Source of the DNA: Hydrogenovibrio marinus
GTDB lineage: Bacteria; Pseudomonadota; Gammaproteobacteria; Thiomicrospirales; Thiomicrospiraceae
DNA length: 64,000 nucleotides
Direction of reading: 5' to 3'
Assembly: GCF_013340845.1 (NCBI RefSeq)
Contig: NZ_AP020335.1
Coordinates: 1,674,001-1,738,000 of the forward strand
A program made the position numbers and the translations under genes. The notes beneath the pieces were generated by a model. It was not told the origin of the DNA, did no database searches, and saw only the letters and a list, made by a program, of their open reading frames with translations. Below are positions 55,208 through 64,000 of the stretch, one piece after another. Each line of letters begins with the position of its first letter. The first letter of the stretch is position 1.

Positions 55208-55735
55208 CTAATCCGAATCTTTCTGCAAACTTTTCAAAACTGCAAACGGATTCTCTTTGGGTTCCGTTTCTTCGGAAATCTCATCTTGGATTTCCGGAGG
55301 GTTCTCATATGCCATTTCCCTTGTCTCATCAATAGGTGACAATGGCACATTTAATATCACTTCATCTTCAATCAATTCGATCAACGATAACTTGTCTTCA
55401 GGAAGCTCATACACTTCAATATCATTTGGCAGGTCATCGGCAAGCGACAGTGACTCTACAAAAACACCCGTAACATCGGATTTAACAGGATAGTCAAACG
55501 CCTCTAATGAGCGCTGACATCTTAAGTTCAAAACCGTTTCAAGATGCATATCAAACGCAATCATCTTATGCTCCGGATGCTTATAAAACTGAACATCCAC
55601 AACAACATCATGATTGGCCTCTACCAAATGCTCTGCCAAGCGGGGAAGTTTCCCCTGATTGACTCTAGCAACAAATCGTTTATGATGTTGTGCAGAGTAA
55701 ATCGGATCAATCAAATCTGGAAGCTTGTCAAACAT
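55208..55735 (-). CDS. yceD: YceD/DUF177 protein (23S rRNA accumulation protein)
   Basis: Required for normal 23S rRNA levels in some bacteria; cotranscribed with rpmF. From MFDKLPDLIDP it has 175 residues, matching E. coli length; starts further upstream (55747, 55819) would add a leader not seen in the family. It has the typical core LRCQRSLEAFDYPVKSDV, an acidic middle (EDKLSLIELIEDEVILNVPLSP) and a C-terminal ENPFAVLKSLQ. The choice between the 55735 and 55747 starts is uncertain. Confidence 0.92.
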   Translation of the reverse strand: MFDKLPDLIDPIYSAQHHKRFVARVNQGKLPRLAEHLVEANHDVVVDVQFYKHPEHKMIAFDMHLETVLNLRCQRSLEAFDYPVKSDVTGVFVESLSLADDLPNDIEVYELPEDKLSLIELIEDEVILNVPLSPIDETREMAYENPPEIQDEISEETEPKENPFAVLKSLQKDSD

Positions 55736-55849
55736 GGCGCGAATCATACTCTTATTGAATCGCAAAGTCAAAATTAATATCACATATTTTTTTAATTGCG
55801 AATTTGCGTTAAATTTCAATTAAAACAACAACTAAACAGCCATAACACC

Positions 55850-56464
55850 ATGAGCATGCAACCACTATCCGAACTACCATCCATCATCCTTGCGTCCACT
55901 TCGATTTTTCGCAAACAATTACTTGAGAAACTCGGCTTGCCTTTTACAACGGCAAAACCGGACATTGATGAAACCCCACTCGCACAGGAGTCGGTTGAAG
56001 AAATGGTCAACCGCCTTTCTTTGGCAAAAGCGAATGAAGTAGCAAGCACAGTGCAAAATGCCATCATTATTGCCTCAGATCAAAGTGCCGTTTTTAAAGA
56101 AAAACCAATCGGCAAGCCCCATAATTATGAGAATGCATTCAGCCAACTAAAAGGATTTAGCGGTCAATCCATAGATTTTTTAACTGGGTTAGTGGTAATT
56201 GATCAAGTTCACCAAAAAACTTATCAGTCACTGGATACCACCAAGGTCTTTTTCAGGAAGCTAACTGATAACGATATACACAACTATTTGATGCTGGAAC
56301 AGCCATTTGAATGTGCAGGTAGTTTTAAATCCGAAGGACTCGGCATTACCCTGTTTGAAAAAATCGAATCATCTGACCCCAACGCATTGATTGGTTTACC
56401 GCTGATTCAACTCACCACCCACCTCAAAGCCAGTGGCATTCAACTCCCCTACCTAAAAACTTAA
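55850..56464 (+). CDS. Maf-family nucleotide pyrophosphatase (YceF-type)
   Basis: House-cleaning enzyme that hydrolyses non-canonical nucleotides; the YceF subfamily acts on 7-methyl-GTP. From MSMQPLSELP it has 204 residues; the upstream in-frame ATG (55796) would overlap the divergent yceD. It has IILASTSIFRKQLLEKLGLPF, DIDETPLAQESVEEMVNRLSLAKA, IIASDQSAVF with the catalytic Asp, and the C-terminal ESSDPNALIGLPLIQL. Its last codons overlap the convergent HAD gene by 4 bases. Confidence 0.93.
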   Translation: MSMQPLSELPSIILASTSIFRKQLLEKLGLPFTTAKPDIDETPLAQESVEEMVNRLSLAKANEVASTVQNAIIIASDQSAVFKEKPIGKPHNYENAFSQLKGFSGQSIDFLTGLVVIDQVHQKTYQSLDTTKVFFRKLTDNDIHNYLMLEQPFECAGSFKSEGLGITLFEKIESSDPNALIGLPLIQLTTHLKASGIQLPYLKT

Positions 56465-57138
56465 TCAGAATAAGGGATAATACGATGCTTAAGCCAGTCC
56501 GACATGGTAAATAAATCATCAAAATAAGATACTGGCTCATAAGTCATCAACACCTCCAAGTCATGAACACCATGACTTAATGCAATGACATCCATATTAA
56601 TATTTTTTGCCATCTGCATATCAAACTCCGTATCACCCACCATGACAGCATCATTTGCTGACAAACCAAACTCATCAATAATTTGTTGCAACATTAAAGG
56701 ACTCGGCTTTGACTCTGCCTCAACTGGTGTTCTGGTCATATCAAAATAACCTTCAAATCCGACTTCAGCCAAAACCTGATTCAAGCCTCTTCGACTTTTA
56801 CCTGTCGCAATCGCCACCTTCACACCGGATTGCTTCAACATCGACAAAAGGGCTTCAGCACCTTCAAAGGGTCTCATATCAACGTTTGCATGATTCAAGA
56901 AGTATTCGGTATAACCTTGTGCCATCATCTCGATTCCCGACTCATCTGCATCCGGATAAAGCGTATAGATAGCCTTATCCAAACTCAAACCTATAATACG
57001 TTTAGATTCGTCATAAGATAAAACCGGGTAACCCGAATGCTTTGCCGCATATTGAATCGAAGCGACAATTCTCGCCTCAGAATCCATTAACGTTCCATCC
57101 CAATCAAAAATGACACATTGATACTTTTTCTTATTCAT
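56461..57138 (-). CDS. HAD-superfamily phosphatase (phosphoglycolate-phosphatase-like)
   Basis: Cytoplasmic hydrolase of 225 residues. HAD motifs: CVIFDWDGTLMDSEA (nucleophile and acid/base aspartates), VAIATGKSRRG, the lysine in ESKPSPLM and VMVGDTEFDMQMAK. The cap is helical (subclass IA). It resembles Gph, but the position next to rluC is shared with an uncharacterised HAD gene in many Gammaproteobacteria, so the substrate is not assigned. It is 14 bases after rluC on the same strand. Confidence 0.85.
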   Translation of the reverse strand: MNKKKYQCVIFDWDGTLMDSEARIVASIQYAAKHSGYPVLSYDESKRIIGLSLDKAIYTLYPDADESGIEMMAQGYTEYFLNHANVDMRPFEGAEALLSMLKQSGVKVAIATGKSRRGLNQVLAEVGFEGYFDMTRTPVEAESKPSPLMLQQIIDEFGLSANDAVMVGDTEFDMQMAKNINMDVIALSHGVHDLEVLMTYEPVSYFDDLFTMSDWLKHRIIPYSD

Positions 57139-57152
57139 TCAAAACCTTTCAT

Positions 57153-58112
57153 TCAGATGATTGATACCGCATCAACATCGTTTGATGATAAATATTCAAT
57201 AATAGACTGAAAATCTTGATGAAGCGGGGCCTCCACTTTCATCAAACCCTCATCCCCTTTTCCAGGATGCTTAAATGACAAAAACTGCGCATGCAGAGCC
57301 AAACGTTTCATACCAAGCTTCGAAAAACTCTTATTAACTTGCTTGTCTCCATATTTGTCATCCCCAACGATTGGGCAACCTTGAGATTGCGCATGCACAC
57401 GTATTTGATGTGTCCGCCCCGTTTTTAAACGCACCCTAACCAGGTCAACTTCCTTAAAATGTTGCTCAACCTTAAAATAGCTGATTGATGGTTTGCCTGA
57501 CGGATCAACCACCACCATTCTTTCACCCGACTGCAGTGTATTCTTCAACAAGGGTAGATCAATTTTTTGCTTTCCTTTTGGCCAATGCGCGGACAACAAT
57601 GCCAAATACTCTTTCACCATTTTGTCTTCACGAATCTGCTCGTGAAGCGCTTTTAAAATAGAAGCTTTTTTGGCCAAAAGAATACAACCGGATGTTTCCC
57701 GATCCAAGCGATGAACCAACTCTACACGCTTTGCCAAAGGTCTTAACTCACGCACCACTTCAATCAAACCGAATTGCACACCACTACCGCCATGCACAGC
57801 CACACCGGAAGGTTTGTTAATCACCATCAAATCTGCATCTTCGTACAAGATAGACTGTTCAATGCGCTCCAATTGCGATGCAGGAATTTTGACTTCCATT
57901 TTTTCTGCAGTCTTAATTGGTGGAATACGAATCAAATCCCCTTCTTGAATACGAGTGGTTTGCTTGACCCTCCCCTTATTAACACGGACTTCACCCTTTC
58001 TAATAATGCGGTAAATAAGTGTTTTTGGAACATCGCGATACTGCCGCATCAGAAAGTTATCAATTCTTTGACCCGCATCTTCCGAGGTTGCAGTAATAAA
58101 CTTTACAGGCAT
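57153..58112 (-). CDS. rluC: 23S rRNA pseudouridine(955/2504/2580) synthase RluC
   Basis: Makes three pseudouridines near the peptidyl-transferase centre. It has 319 residues. An N-terminal S4 RNA-binding domain (RIDNFLMRQYRDVPKTLIYRIIRKGEVRVN) precedes the synthase domain with VVNKPSGVAVHGG, the catalytic Asp in LVHRLDRETSGCILLAKK, and LKTGRTHQIRVHAQSQG. Divergent from rne, as in E. coli. Confidence 0.95.
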   Translation of the reverse strand: MPVKFITATSEDAGQRIDNFLMRQYRDVPKTLIYRIIRKGEVRVNKGRVKQTTRIQEGDLIRIPPIKTAEKMEVKIPASQLERIEQSILYEDADLMVINKPSGVAVHGGSGVQFGLIEVVRELRPLAKRVELVHRLDRETSGCILLAKKASILKALHEQIREDKMVKEYLALLSAHWPKGKQKIDLPLLKNTLQSGERMVVVDPSGKPSISYFKVEQHFKEVDLVRVRLKTGRTHQIRVHAQSQGCPIVGDDKYGDKQVNKSFSKLGMKRLALHAQFLSFKHPGKGDEGLMKVEAPLHQDFQSIIEYLSSNDVDAVSII

Positions 58113-58756
58113 GTTTTTTCTCTTAAAAACAGAATTTGCGCTAGTTTACAAGATAATAACGATAGATGCATTGCATCACTGAAAAATGAGTGATATATTT
58201 AGCGCGAACTTAGAAATCTAACGTAATATAGAATTATGTTGTAAATCTAAGTAATTACAGAATTTTTTAACAGTTTTAAAGCTCCGGTTTTAAAACAATT
58301 TTAAGTACCACGAGAAACAGGCAAACAGACAAAAAATAGAAGAAGTTATAGATTGCAACCGCCAACAAGCGATGAACGTAAGACGATACTATAACCATAC
58401 GGGATGATTTTCTCACATTGAGTGAAAATACCGAGTAACAAAATAAAAACAGATGTTTCTTTCAAGATTTACTGACGAAACATCCGGTTTGGCTAAGAGC
58501 TTTTATGGCACAAAAATAAAAGCTCGAAAACAACGCGAGAGACTTTTACTTGCCCCTCACAGCAGACACTGTGTTGTAACGTTTGAAAAGAAATTAAGAA
58601 GTAAAAGATTCATTGAGGCTCACCCGTGCTGAACATGCATAGGGTTATGAAGCGCTCAAACTGCCAATAGCTCCGCAAAGAAGCCTACTCATTTTCCGTT
58701 TTTCATTTTTGACATGTTTTGATTCGTTTCTCTTTAACATAATAAAAGAGAATCGC
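58113..58756 (+). promoter_or_regulatory. rluC/rne intergenic region with structured rne leader
   Basis: 644 non-coding bases. The rne-proximal part has a series of stems on the plus strand: ATTTTCTCAC/GTGAAAAT (58407-58429, one bulge), GATGTTTC/GAAACATC (58452-58484), GAGCTTTTAT/ATAAAAGCTC (58497-58525), and CTTTTACTT/AAGTAAAAG (58543-58607) enclosing CACAG/CTGTG. This resembles the hairpin-rich leader through which E. coli rne autoregulates, though the sequence is not the same. It also holds the divergent rluC promoter. Confidence 0.6.
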
Positions 58757-61153
58757 ATGAAAAGAATGCTGATTAACGCGACGCAACCCGAAGAGGTTCG
58801 CATTGCATTAGTCGATGGGCAGAAACTCTATGATTTAGACGTTGAAACCCCTCACCATCAAAAGAAAAAAGCCAATATCTACAAAGGCACAATTACTCGA
58901 ATCGAACCTAGCTTAGAAGCTGCTTTCGTCGACTATGGTTCCGAAAGACATGGCTTTCTTCCTTTCAAAGAAGTCGCAGAAGAATATTATCCAGAAAACT
59001 ACTCCGGCGACAAACTGACCATCAAAGACGTTCTTAAAGAAGGTCAAGAGATTATCGTTCAGGTCCAAAAAGAAGAACGTGGTAATAAAGGCGCAGCCCT
59101 TTCTACCCAAATCACGCTTGCTGGCCCATACGTTGTCATGATGCCGAACAACCCGAAAGCTGGTGGGATTTCACGCCGCATTGAGGGAGATGACCGTTCA
59201 GACACTCGTGATGCACTTCGAGACATCGACATTCCAGATGGAATGGGATTAATCATTCGTACGGCAGGTGTTGGAAAATCCACTGAAGAGTTGCAATGGG
59301 GCATCAACTATCTTGTCCAGCTTTGGGACGCCATCCAAAATGCTTCTAAAGAAAAATCTGCGCCCTTCTTGATTCATCAAGAGTCAGACATCGTCATTTT
59401 GGCAATTCGTGATTATTTGCGCCAAGACATCGGTGAAATCATTATCGACGACATGGACACTTTCCATAAAGCTCGTGATTTTATCCAACACGTCATGCCG
59501 CATCAGGTTTACAAAGTAAAACCTTATCAAGACAGTATTCCGCTATTTACTCGTTTCCAAGTTGAATCACAAATTGAATCAGCTTATATGCGAGAAGTGA
59601 AGCTACCTTCCGGCGGTGAAATCGTTATTGATATCACAGAAGCGATGACCTCTATCGATATCAACTCAAGCCGCTCTACCAAAGGTGGTGACATTGAAGA
59701 AACGGCATACCACACGAACTTGGAAGCCGCTTGTGAGATTGCTCGCCAACTACGCCTAAGAGACATTGGTGGTCTGGTTGTTATCGACTTCATCGACATG
59801 CACTCAAGCCGTCACCAACGTGACATTGAAAACAAAATGCGCGAAGCCGTTAAATCTGACCGTGCTCGTGTTCAGATTGGCAAAATCTCTCGCTTTGGCT
59901 TACTTGAAATGTCTCGCCAGCGTCTACGTCCATCAATTGAAGAATCAACTCAAATGGTCTGTCCTCGCTGTAAAGGTGTTGGGGTTATCCGTGGTGTTGA
60001 ATCTTTAGCACTATCCATTCTTCGTTTAATCGAAGAAGAGGCGATGAAAGAAAACACTCGTCGCATCACAGTTCAACTACCTGTGGATGTAGCTACCTTC
60101 TTGCTAAATGAGAAGCGTCATCAGATTATACATATCGAAGATCACCATAAATTACACATTCTGATTATTCCGAATGAGCATCTGGAAACACCTCATTACC
60201 AAATGGAACGCACTCGCCACGGCGAAGAAGTTTCAACTGATTCCAGCTATAAGATCAAAGAAGTGATTACACATCAGCATATGGATGAAATCATTGAGCC
60301 GCCTCGAATTATCAAAGAAGAGCCGGCTATTAAAAACATGCAACCAAGCGCACCTCCTCCGCCACCGCAAAAGGCTGAAGAAGCTAAGCCTGGATTATTC
60401 AGCCGTTTATGGCAAGCATTGTTTGCAGCTCCTGAAGAAAAAGAGGAAGAAACTGCTAAGCCTAAGCGTCGTCAAAACAACCGCAACGAGAATGGCAGAA
60501 ATCGCAACAACAACCGTAATCGTAACAACAGACGTCGCCCAACAGCTTCTGAGCGTTCTGATACCGAAACTCCAGCATTAGAAGTTGCTGACAACAATGA
60601 CGCTACTTCGGAGCAAGCAGAACAGTCTACTGGAAAACGTAGAGATGGACGTCGTAATGGCAGAAACCGTTCTCGCCGTCGCAAATCAGAAAATGAAGGT
60701 CAGAACGACAATCAAAACAATGCAGTAGACAGTGAAAGCTTAGACTCAGATGTTCAAACCGGTTCAACAGAACAAAATACGACATCTAGTGCTGAGCAAA
60801 CTCGCGGTAAGAAATCTGCCGTACCGTCTGAAGAAAATGCAAATGAAAAACCGGCTCCAAGACGAGGTCGCCGTAACCAGAAGAAGGTCACGGAAGAACA
60901 ACCTCAGGACGAAAACAGCCTGACTACAGAACTTGACTCAAGTGATAACGAGGATGATTCATCTTCAGATCGTCGTCCAAGACGCCGCAGCCGTTATAGC
61001 ACAAGAAGCTACAATGGCAGACGCCGCAAACCTGAAGGGGCAGAATCTTTATCGATTCACTCGCCAGCTCCAGGTTCTGATACTGACGCAGAAGCTTCAA
61101 ATCCTACGGATACTGCAACAGAAAAAACCTCTGAAGCAGCAGAAGCAAAGTAA
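58757..61153 (+). CDS. rne: ribonuclease E
   Basis: Essential endoribonuclease that starts mRNA decay and processes rRNA/tRNA. It starts at [21 protein letters not shown], the exact family start (798 residues). The N-terminal ~510 residues carry an S1 domain, catalytic Asp segments ([16 protein letters not shown] and [15 protein letters not shown]) and the zinc-link CPRCKGVGV. The C-terminal ~290 residues are a low-complexity scaffold. It has an amphipathic [11 protein letters not shown] helix near residues 545-560 for membrane binding, Arg/Asn-rich RNA-binding stretches and an acidic Ser-rich tail. Shorter than E. coli (1061). A long structured leader precedes it. Confidence 0.97.
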   Translation: MKRMLINATQPEEVRIALVDGQKLYDLDVETPHHQKKKANIYKGTITRIEPSLEAAFVDYGSERHGFLPFKEVAEEYYPENYSGDKLTIKDVLKEGQEIIVQVQKEERGNKGAALSTQITLAGPYVVMMPNNPKAGGISRRIEGDDRSDTRDALRDIDIPDGMGLIIRTAGVGKSTEELQWGINYLVQLWDAIQNASKEKSAPFLIHQESDIVILAIRDYLRQDIGEIIIDDMDTFHKARDFIQHVMPHQVYKVKPYQDSIPLFTRFQVESQIESAYMREVKLPSGGEIVIDITEAMTSIDINSSRSTKGGDIEETAYHTNLEAACEIARQLRLRDIGGLVVIDFIDMHSSRHQRDIENKMREAVKSDRARVQIGKISRFGLLEMSRQRLRPSIEESTQMVCPRCKGVGVIRGVESLALSILRLIEEEAMKENTRRITVQLPVDVATFLLNEKRHQIIHIEDHHKLHILIIPNEHLETPHYQMERTRHGEEVSTDSSYKIKEVITHQHMDEIIEPPRIIKEEPAIKNMQPSAPPPPPQKAEEAKPGLFSRLWQALFAAPEEKEEETAKPKRRQNNRNENGRNRNNNRNRNNRRRPTASERSDTETPALEVADNNDATSEQAEQSTGKRRDGRRNGRNRSRRRKSENEGQNDNQNNAVDSESLDSDVQTGSTEQNTTSSAEQTRGKKSAVPSEENANEKPAPRRGRRNQKKVTEEQPQDENSLTTELDSSDNEDDSSSDRRPRRRSRYSTRSYNGRRRKPEGAESLSIHSPAPGSDTDAEASNPTDTATEKTSEAAEAK

Positions 61154-61178
61154 AAATTAAGCCTGAAGTTTTACTTCA

Positions 61179-61209
61179 CAAAAAAAGCGCCTAACAGGCG
61201 CTTTTTTTT
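61179..61209. terminator. bidirectional terminator between rne and glnE
   Basis: AAGCGCCT-AAC-AGGCGCTT, an 8-bp stem flanked by seven A and eight T, serving both convergent genes. Confidence 0.9.
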
Positions 61210-61230
61210 ATCTCTCAAATGTTACGAAAC

Positions 61231-63969
61231 TTAGTCATCCAGCATTAAACTGTTCCATATTCTTGTCACTTCTTTTCTTTCATCCTGAAACTCCGAAGCC
61301 GGAACAATAGCTTTTACATTTTGCAGTGCAAGACGATGATATGCTTTTCGGTAAGTTCGATAAGCATCTTCAAGCAATTGAACATCACCGTCATCCAACA
61401 CCTTGGCTGTTCTTACGGCTTCAAGAAGACGAACATTATCTGACCAAACCGTTAGCTCTTCATGTTGACAGGCAAAACCAAGCACAAGGTATTGCACCAT
61501 AAACTCAACATCAACAATTCCCCCTCTACCTTGCTTGAGATCAAAAGTTTCATCTGATGATTTATCCAGCGACTGTTGCATCTTTTGACGCATATCAACC
61601 ACTTCTTTTTTGAGCTCACCCAAATCTCTTGGCTTGGCAATAAATGCTCGTTTGAATGCCTCGAACTCTTGTTTCGCCTGTTGAGATCCGACAACGGGTC
61701 GAACACGAACCAATGCCTGATGCTCCCAAACCCAAGCTTTCGATTCTTCATAAGTCATGAAGTTTTCAAATGAAGTCACCAACAAACCACTTGCACCGTT
61801 TGGTCGCAAACGAGTATCCACTTCATACAGTGTGCCGGTAGGCATCATGGTCGTCATAATGGAAATAATCTTTTGTCCCATGCGGATAAAGTAGACATTA
61901 TTTTCCAACCCTCTTTCTCCATCGGACTTATCTGACGAATTCAGTCCATAATAGAGAAAGACCATATCCAAATCCGAGCCATAACCCAGTTCAATACCAC
62001 CGAGCTTACCATAACCCAAAATCAAAAACGGCATACCCTGTGTTGAGTCATAACCACCAGGAAAACCATTACGTTTTTGCATATGTCGCCATGCATACTC
62101 TGTGACAACCTCTACAGCAGCTTCGGCAATCCACGTCAGGTAGTCACTGACTTTCATCACAGGCACCTGCCCTGTTACATCGGCCGCTGCAACACGAAAT
62201 ACTTTTTCATGACGCCACTGACGCATTTGATTCATGAACATTTCTTCATCATCTTGCGACTGTTCCAACAGGTGATAAGCCTCTTTTTTCAGCTCTTCCA
62301 ACTCTAATGGCTCATAAAGTACTCTTGGGTCGAGCAATTGATCCAACAAGGCTGGGTAACGTGACAACATCTCCGTCATCCACTCGCTTAAAGAACAAAG
62401 CTTCAATAGGTTATCGATAACCCCGACGTTCTCTTTCAAAAGCACGAAGTAGACGCTGCGCTTCATAATGCTTTCCACCACTTTCAGCACTCTTTCCAAG
62501 GTAATTTTTGGATTATCAACCAACTTCAAGCCATTTAGAATTCTTGGTAGGACTTTCTGAAAACGTTGCAAGGACTCGCTGCTTGCATGAATATAGGATC
62601 GCTCTTTTTTGAACTGCTCTAAAATGTGCGTAAGACTTTCTTCCAATGATGAGTTATCAGATTGCTGATTATCATCACGACTACTGACACCTCCCATTGT
62701 CCCTTCAGCGTCAACATCCTGATCGGCAAACAATAGATCAAACTCCTGCTGAACGAAACTCAATTGTTCTTCAAGTGCACTCATGAATTCAGCATAAGTT
62801 GTATAACCCGTGGCCTCAGCCAAGGCTAATTGCTGTAACTCCTCCTGAGGAAGATCATGTGTTTGCTGGTCATTCCATTCTTGAAGACGGTTTTCCGCCT
62901 TGCGTAAAAACAGATAAGCCTGCTTCAGACCCTGCGCAGTAGCACTGTCGATAAACTGGTTGTTAGTCAGTTGATTCAGCATGGGCAGAAGCTCTCTACC
63001 CTGCAAATCTAAGTTTTTTCCACCGTGCACCAGCTGAAAAGCTTGCACAATAAATTCGACCTCTCGAATACCGCCCCGCCCCAGTTTGATATTTTGCTGC
63101 TTATCTTTCTTTTGAACTTCGGCGTTAATCATCGCTTTGAGTTCTCTAAGCGACTCTATTGCCGTGAAATCAACATACTTACGGAAAACAAATGGTCGCA
63201 GGATATCAAACAACTCTTTCCCTTTTGCCTGATCTCCTGCAATGATTCTTGCTTTAACCAAAGCATAGCGCTCCCACGCCCGCCCGTGGATTTCGTAATA
63301 GTTTTCCAGCTCGTTAAAGCTAACCGCCAAAGGCCCGGAATCCCCAAAAGGTCTAAGACGCATATCAACTCTATAGACCATTCCTAAATCGGTGTATTCG
63401 GTCAGTGATTTATTCAACGCCTGCCCTAGGCGGATAAAAAATTGGTCATTTGACGTCTCTTTACCTCTTTCATTAATGGCTTGTCCTTTCTCCGGGTAGG
63501 CAAAAATCAAGTCAATATCTGATGAGAAATTCAACTCTCTTCCACCCAGTTTTCCCATGCCGATAACCAACATCTTTTGAGGTTCGCCAGAGAACTGACC
63601 GATAGGCGTTCCATATCGCTTACAAGCATCTTCATAGTGCCAATCCAAAGTGCCAGAGACCAGTCCGTCAGCCAAGGAAGACAAGTCCCTCAAAGTTTCT
63701 TCTACCGACGCCAAACCTGCGAGATCCCTGATCGCAATACGCAGCATTTCTTGTAGGCGATGTTGTCTCAACTGCTGATTCAACTCAATCAAATCTTCAC
63801 AAGTAACAAGACTTTGGTGCAACTTACTGACAAGAGCACCTTCTCCATAAGAAGATTCAAAATCCACTAGATCTATCCACTCAGGAAATCGCGCTAAAGT
63901 CCGCTCAACAAAAAGGCTCCAACTTTTAACTTGGTTAATCATTTCCTGTTTGTTTTGAGCATTCGGCAT
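61231..63969 (-). CDS. glnE: glutamine synthetase adenylyltransferase/deadenylase GlnE
   Basis: Controls glutamine synthetase by adenylylation and phosphorolytic deadenylylation. It has 912 residues, full length for the family. It has two nucleotidyltransferase domains, each with a GxGKLGxxEL...SDxD signature: GMGKLGGRELNFSSDIDL (about 137-154, deadenylase) and GYGKLGGIELGYGSDLDM (about 650-668, transferase). Both repeats also show the R(G)GIR/VDVEF segment (LGRGGIREVEFIVQ, KQGRGGIVDVEFMVQ). AGAGGAAGAAGT precedes the ATG. Complete, convergent with rne. Confidence 0.96.
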   Translation of the reverse strand: MPNAQNKQEMINQVKSWSLFVERTLARFPEWIDLVDFESSYGEGALVSKLHQSLVTCEDLIELNQQLRQHRLQEMLRIAIRDLAGLASVEETLRDLSSLADGLVSGTLDWHYEDACKRYGTPIGQFSGEPQKMLVIGMGKLGGRELNFSSDIDLIFAYPEKGQAINERGKETSNDQFFIRLGQALNKSLTEYTDLGMVYRVDMRLRPFGDSGPLAVSFNELENYYEIHGRAWERYALVKARIIAGDQAKGKELFDILRPFVFRKYVDFTAIESLRELKAMINAEVQKKDKQQNIKLGRGGIREVEFIVQAFQLVHGGKNLDLQGRELLPMLNQLTNNQFIDSATAQGLKQAYLFLRKAENRLQEWNDQQTHDLPQEELQQLALAEATGYTTYAEFMSALEEQLSFVQQEFDLLFADQDVDAEGTMGGVSSRDDNQQSDNSSLEESLTHILEQFKKERSYIHASSESLQRFQKVLPRILNGLKLVDNPKITLERVLKVVESIMKRSVYFVLLKENVGVIDNLLKLCSLSEWMTEMLSRYPALLDQLLDPRVLYEPLELEELKKEAYHLLEQSQDDEEMFMNQMRQWRHEKVFRVAAADVTGQVPVMKVSDYLTWIAEAAVEVVTEYAWRHMQKRNGFPGGYDSTQGMPFLILGYGKLGGIELGYGSDLDMVFLYYGLNSSDKSDGERGLENNVYFIRMGQKIISIMTTMMPTGTLYEVDTRLRPNGASGLLVTSFENFMTYEESKAWVWEHQALVRVRPVVGSQQAKQEFEAFKRAFIAKPRDLGELKKEVVDMRQKMQQSLDKSSDETFDLKQGRGGIVDVEFMVQYLVLGFACQHEELTVWSDNVRLLEAVRTAKVLDDGDVQLLEDAYRTYRKAYHRLALQNVKAIVPASEFQDERKEVTRIWNSLMLDD

Positions 63970-64000
63970 ACTTCTTCCTCTTAAAAATGAAACCGGCAGG

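Overview
The window reads as a contiguous piece of a gammaproteobacterial chromosome of moderate GC content. Gene content and order (ftsH-rlmE-yhbY; leuCDB-asd-truA-trpF-trpBA-accD-folC-dedD-purF-metZ; plsX-fabHDG-acpP-fabF-pabBC-mltG-tmk-holB-tatD; divergent rluC/rne) are those of free-living Gammaproteobacteria. A strongly codon-biased class I fructose-1,6-bisphosphatase next to a pyrophosphatase, an FNR-type regulator, a bactofilin and the overall protein style make a sulfur-oxidising autotroph of the Thiomicrospira/Hydrogenovibrio group my best guess. This is inference, because no RuBisCO or sox gene lies in the window.

Layout. 1-2.4 kb: the 5' part of ftsH, then rlmE and, divergently, yhbY. 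2.4-17.3 kb: a long minus-strand biosynthetic block (methionine, purine, folate, malonyl-CoA, tryptophan, tRNA pseudouridine, aspartate family, leucine) with a bactofilin/M23-peptidase pair inserted. 17.4-19.6 kb: plus-strand queE followed by two genes that look like a phage-type replisome loader pair. 19.6-27.4 kb: a minus-strand envelope block (coiled-coil, LPP20-type and small lipoproteins, a large single-pass protein, an LpoA-like protein, pepN, then pal and a small lipoprotein). 27.5-30.0 kb: fnr, an AT-rich spacer, and a divergent sugar-kinase/Rieske fusion. 30.1-38.9 kb: rlmB-rnr, a lipoamide-dehydrogenase-like gene, mltF, thiI and an HDOD gene. 39.2-41.4 kb: fbp, ppa and a tiny membrane protein. 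41.4-55.8 kb: an ABC exporter, tatD, holB, tmk, mltG, pabC/pabB and the fatty-acid/phospholipid cluster with rpmF and yceD. 55.8-64 kb: maf, a HAD phosphatase, rluC, rne with a structured leader, and complete glnE.

No rRNA, tRNA, CRISPR array, insertion sequence or prophage was seen. The most unusual signal is a dispersed motif of about 19 bases (consensus AAAATCTGCCAGGTTGGGG, or with TACCAGG). It occurs at nine places, in both orientations, within five housekeeping genes (folC, truA, pepN, rnr, pabC) and in four intergenic spots, where three copies are built into hairpins. Its distribution resembles DNA-uptake signal sequences or a small repetitive element, and I know of no description of it. 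Other items worth attention are the PfkB-kinase/Rieske fusion, the putative domesticated helicase-loader pair, the uncharacterised envelope operon and the stem-loop-rich rne leader.
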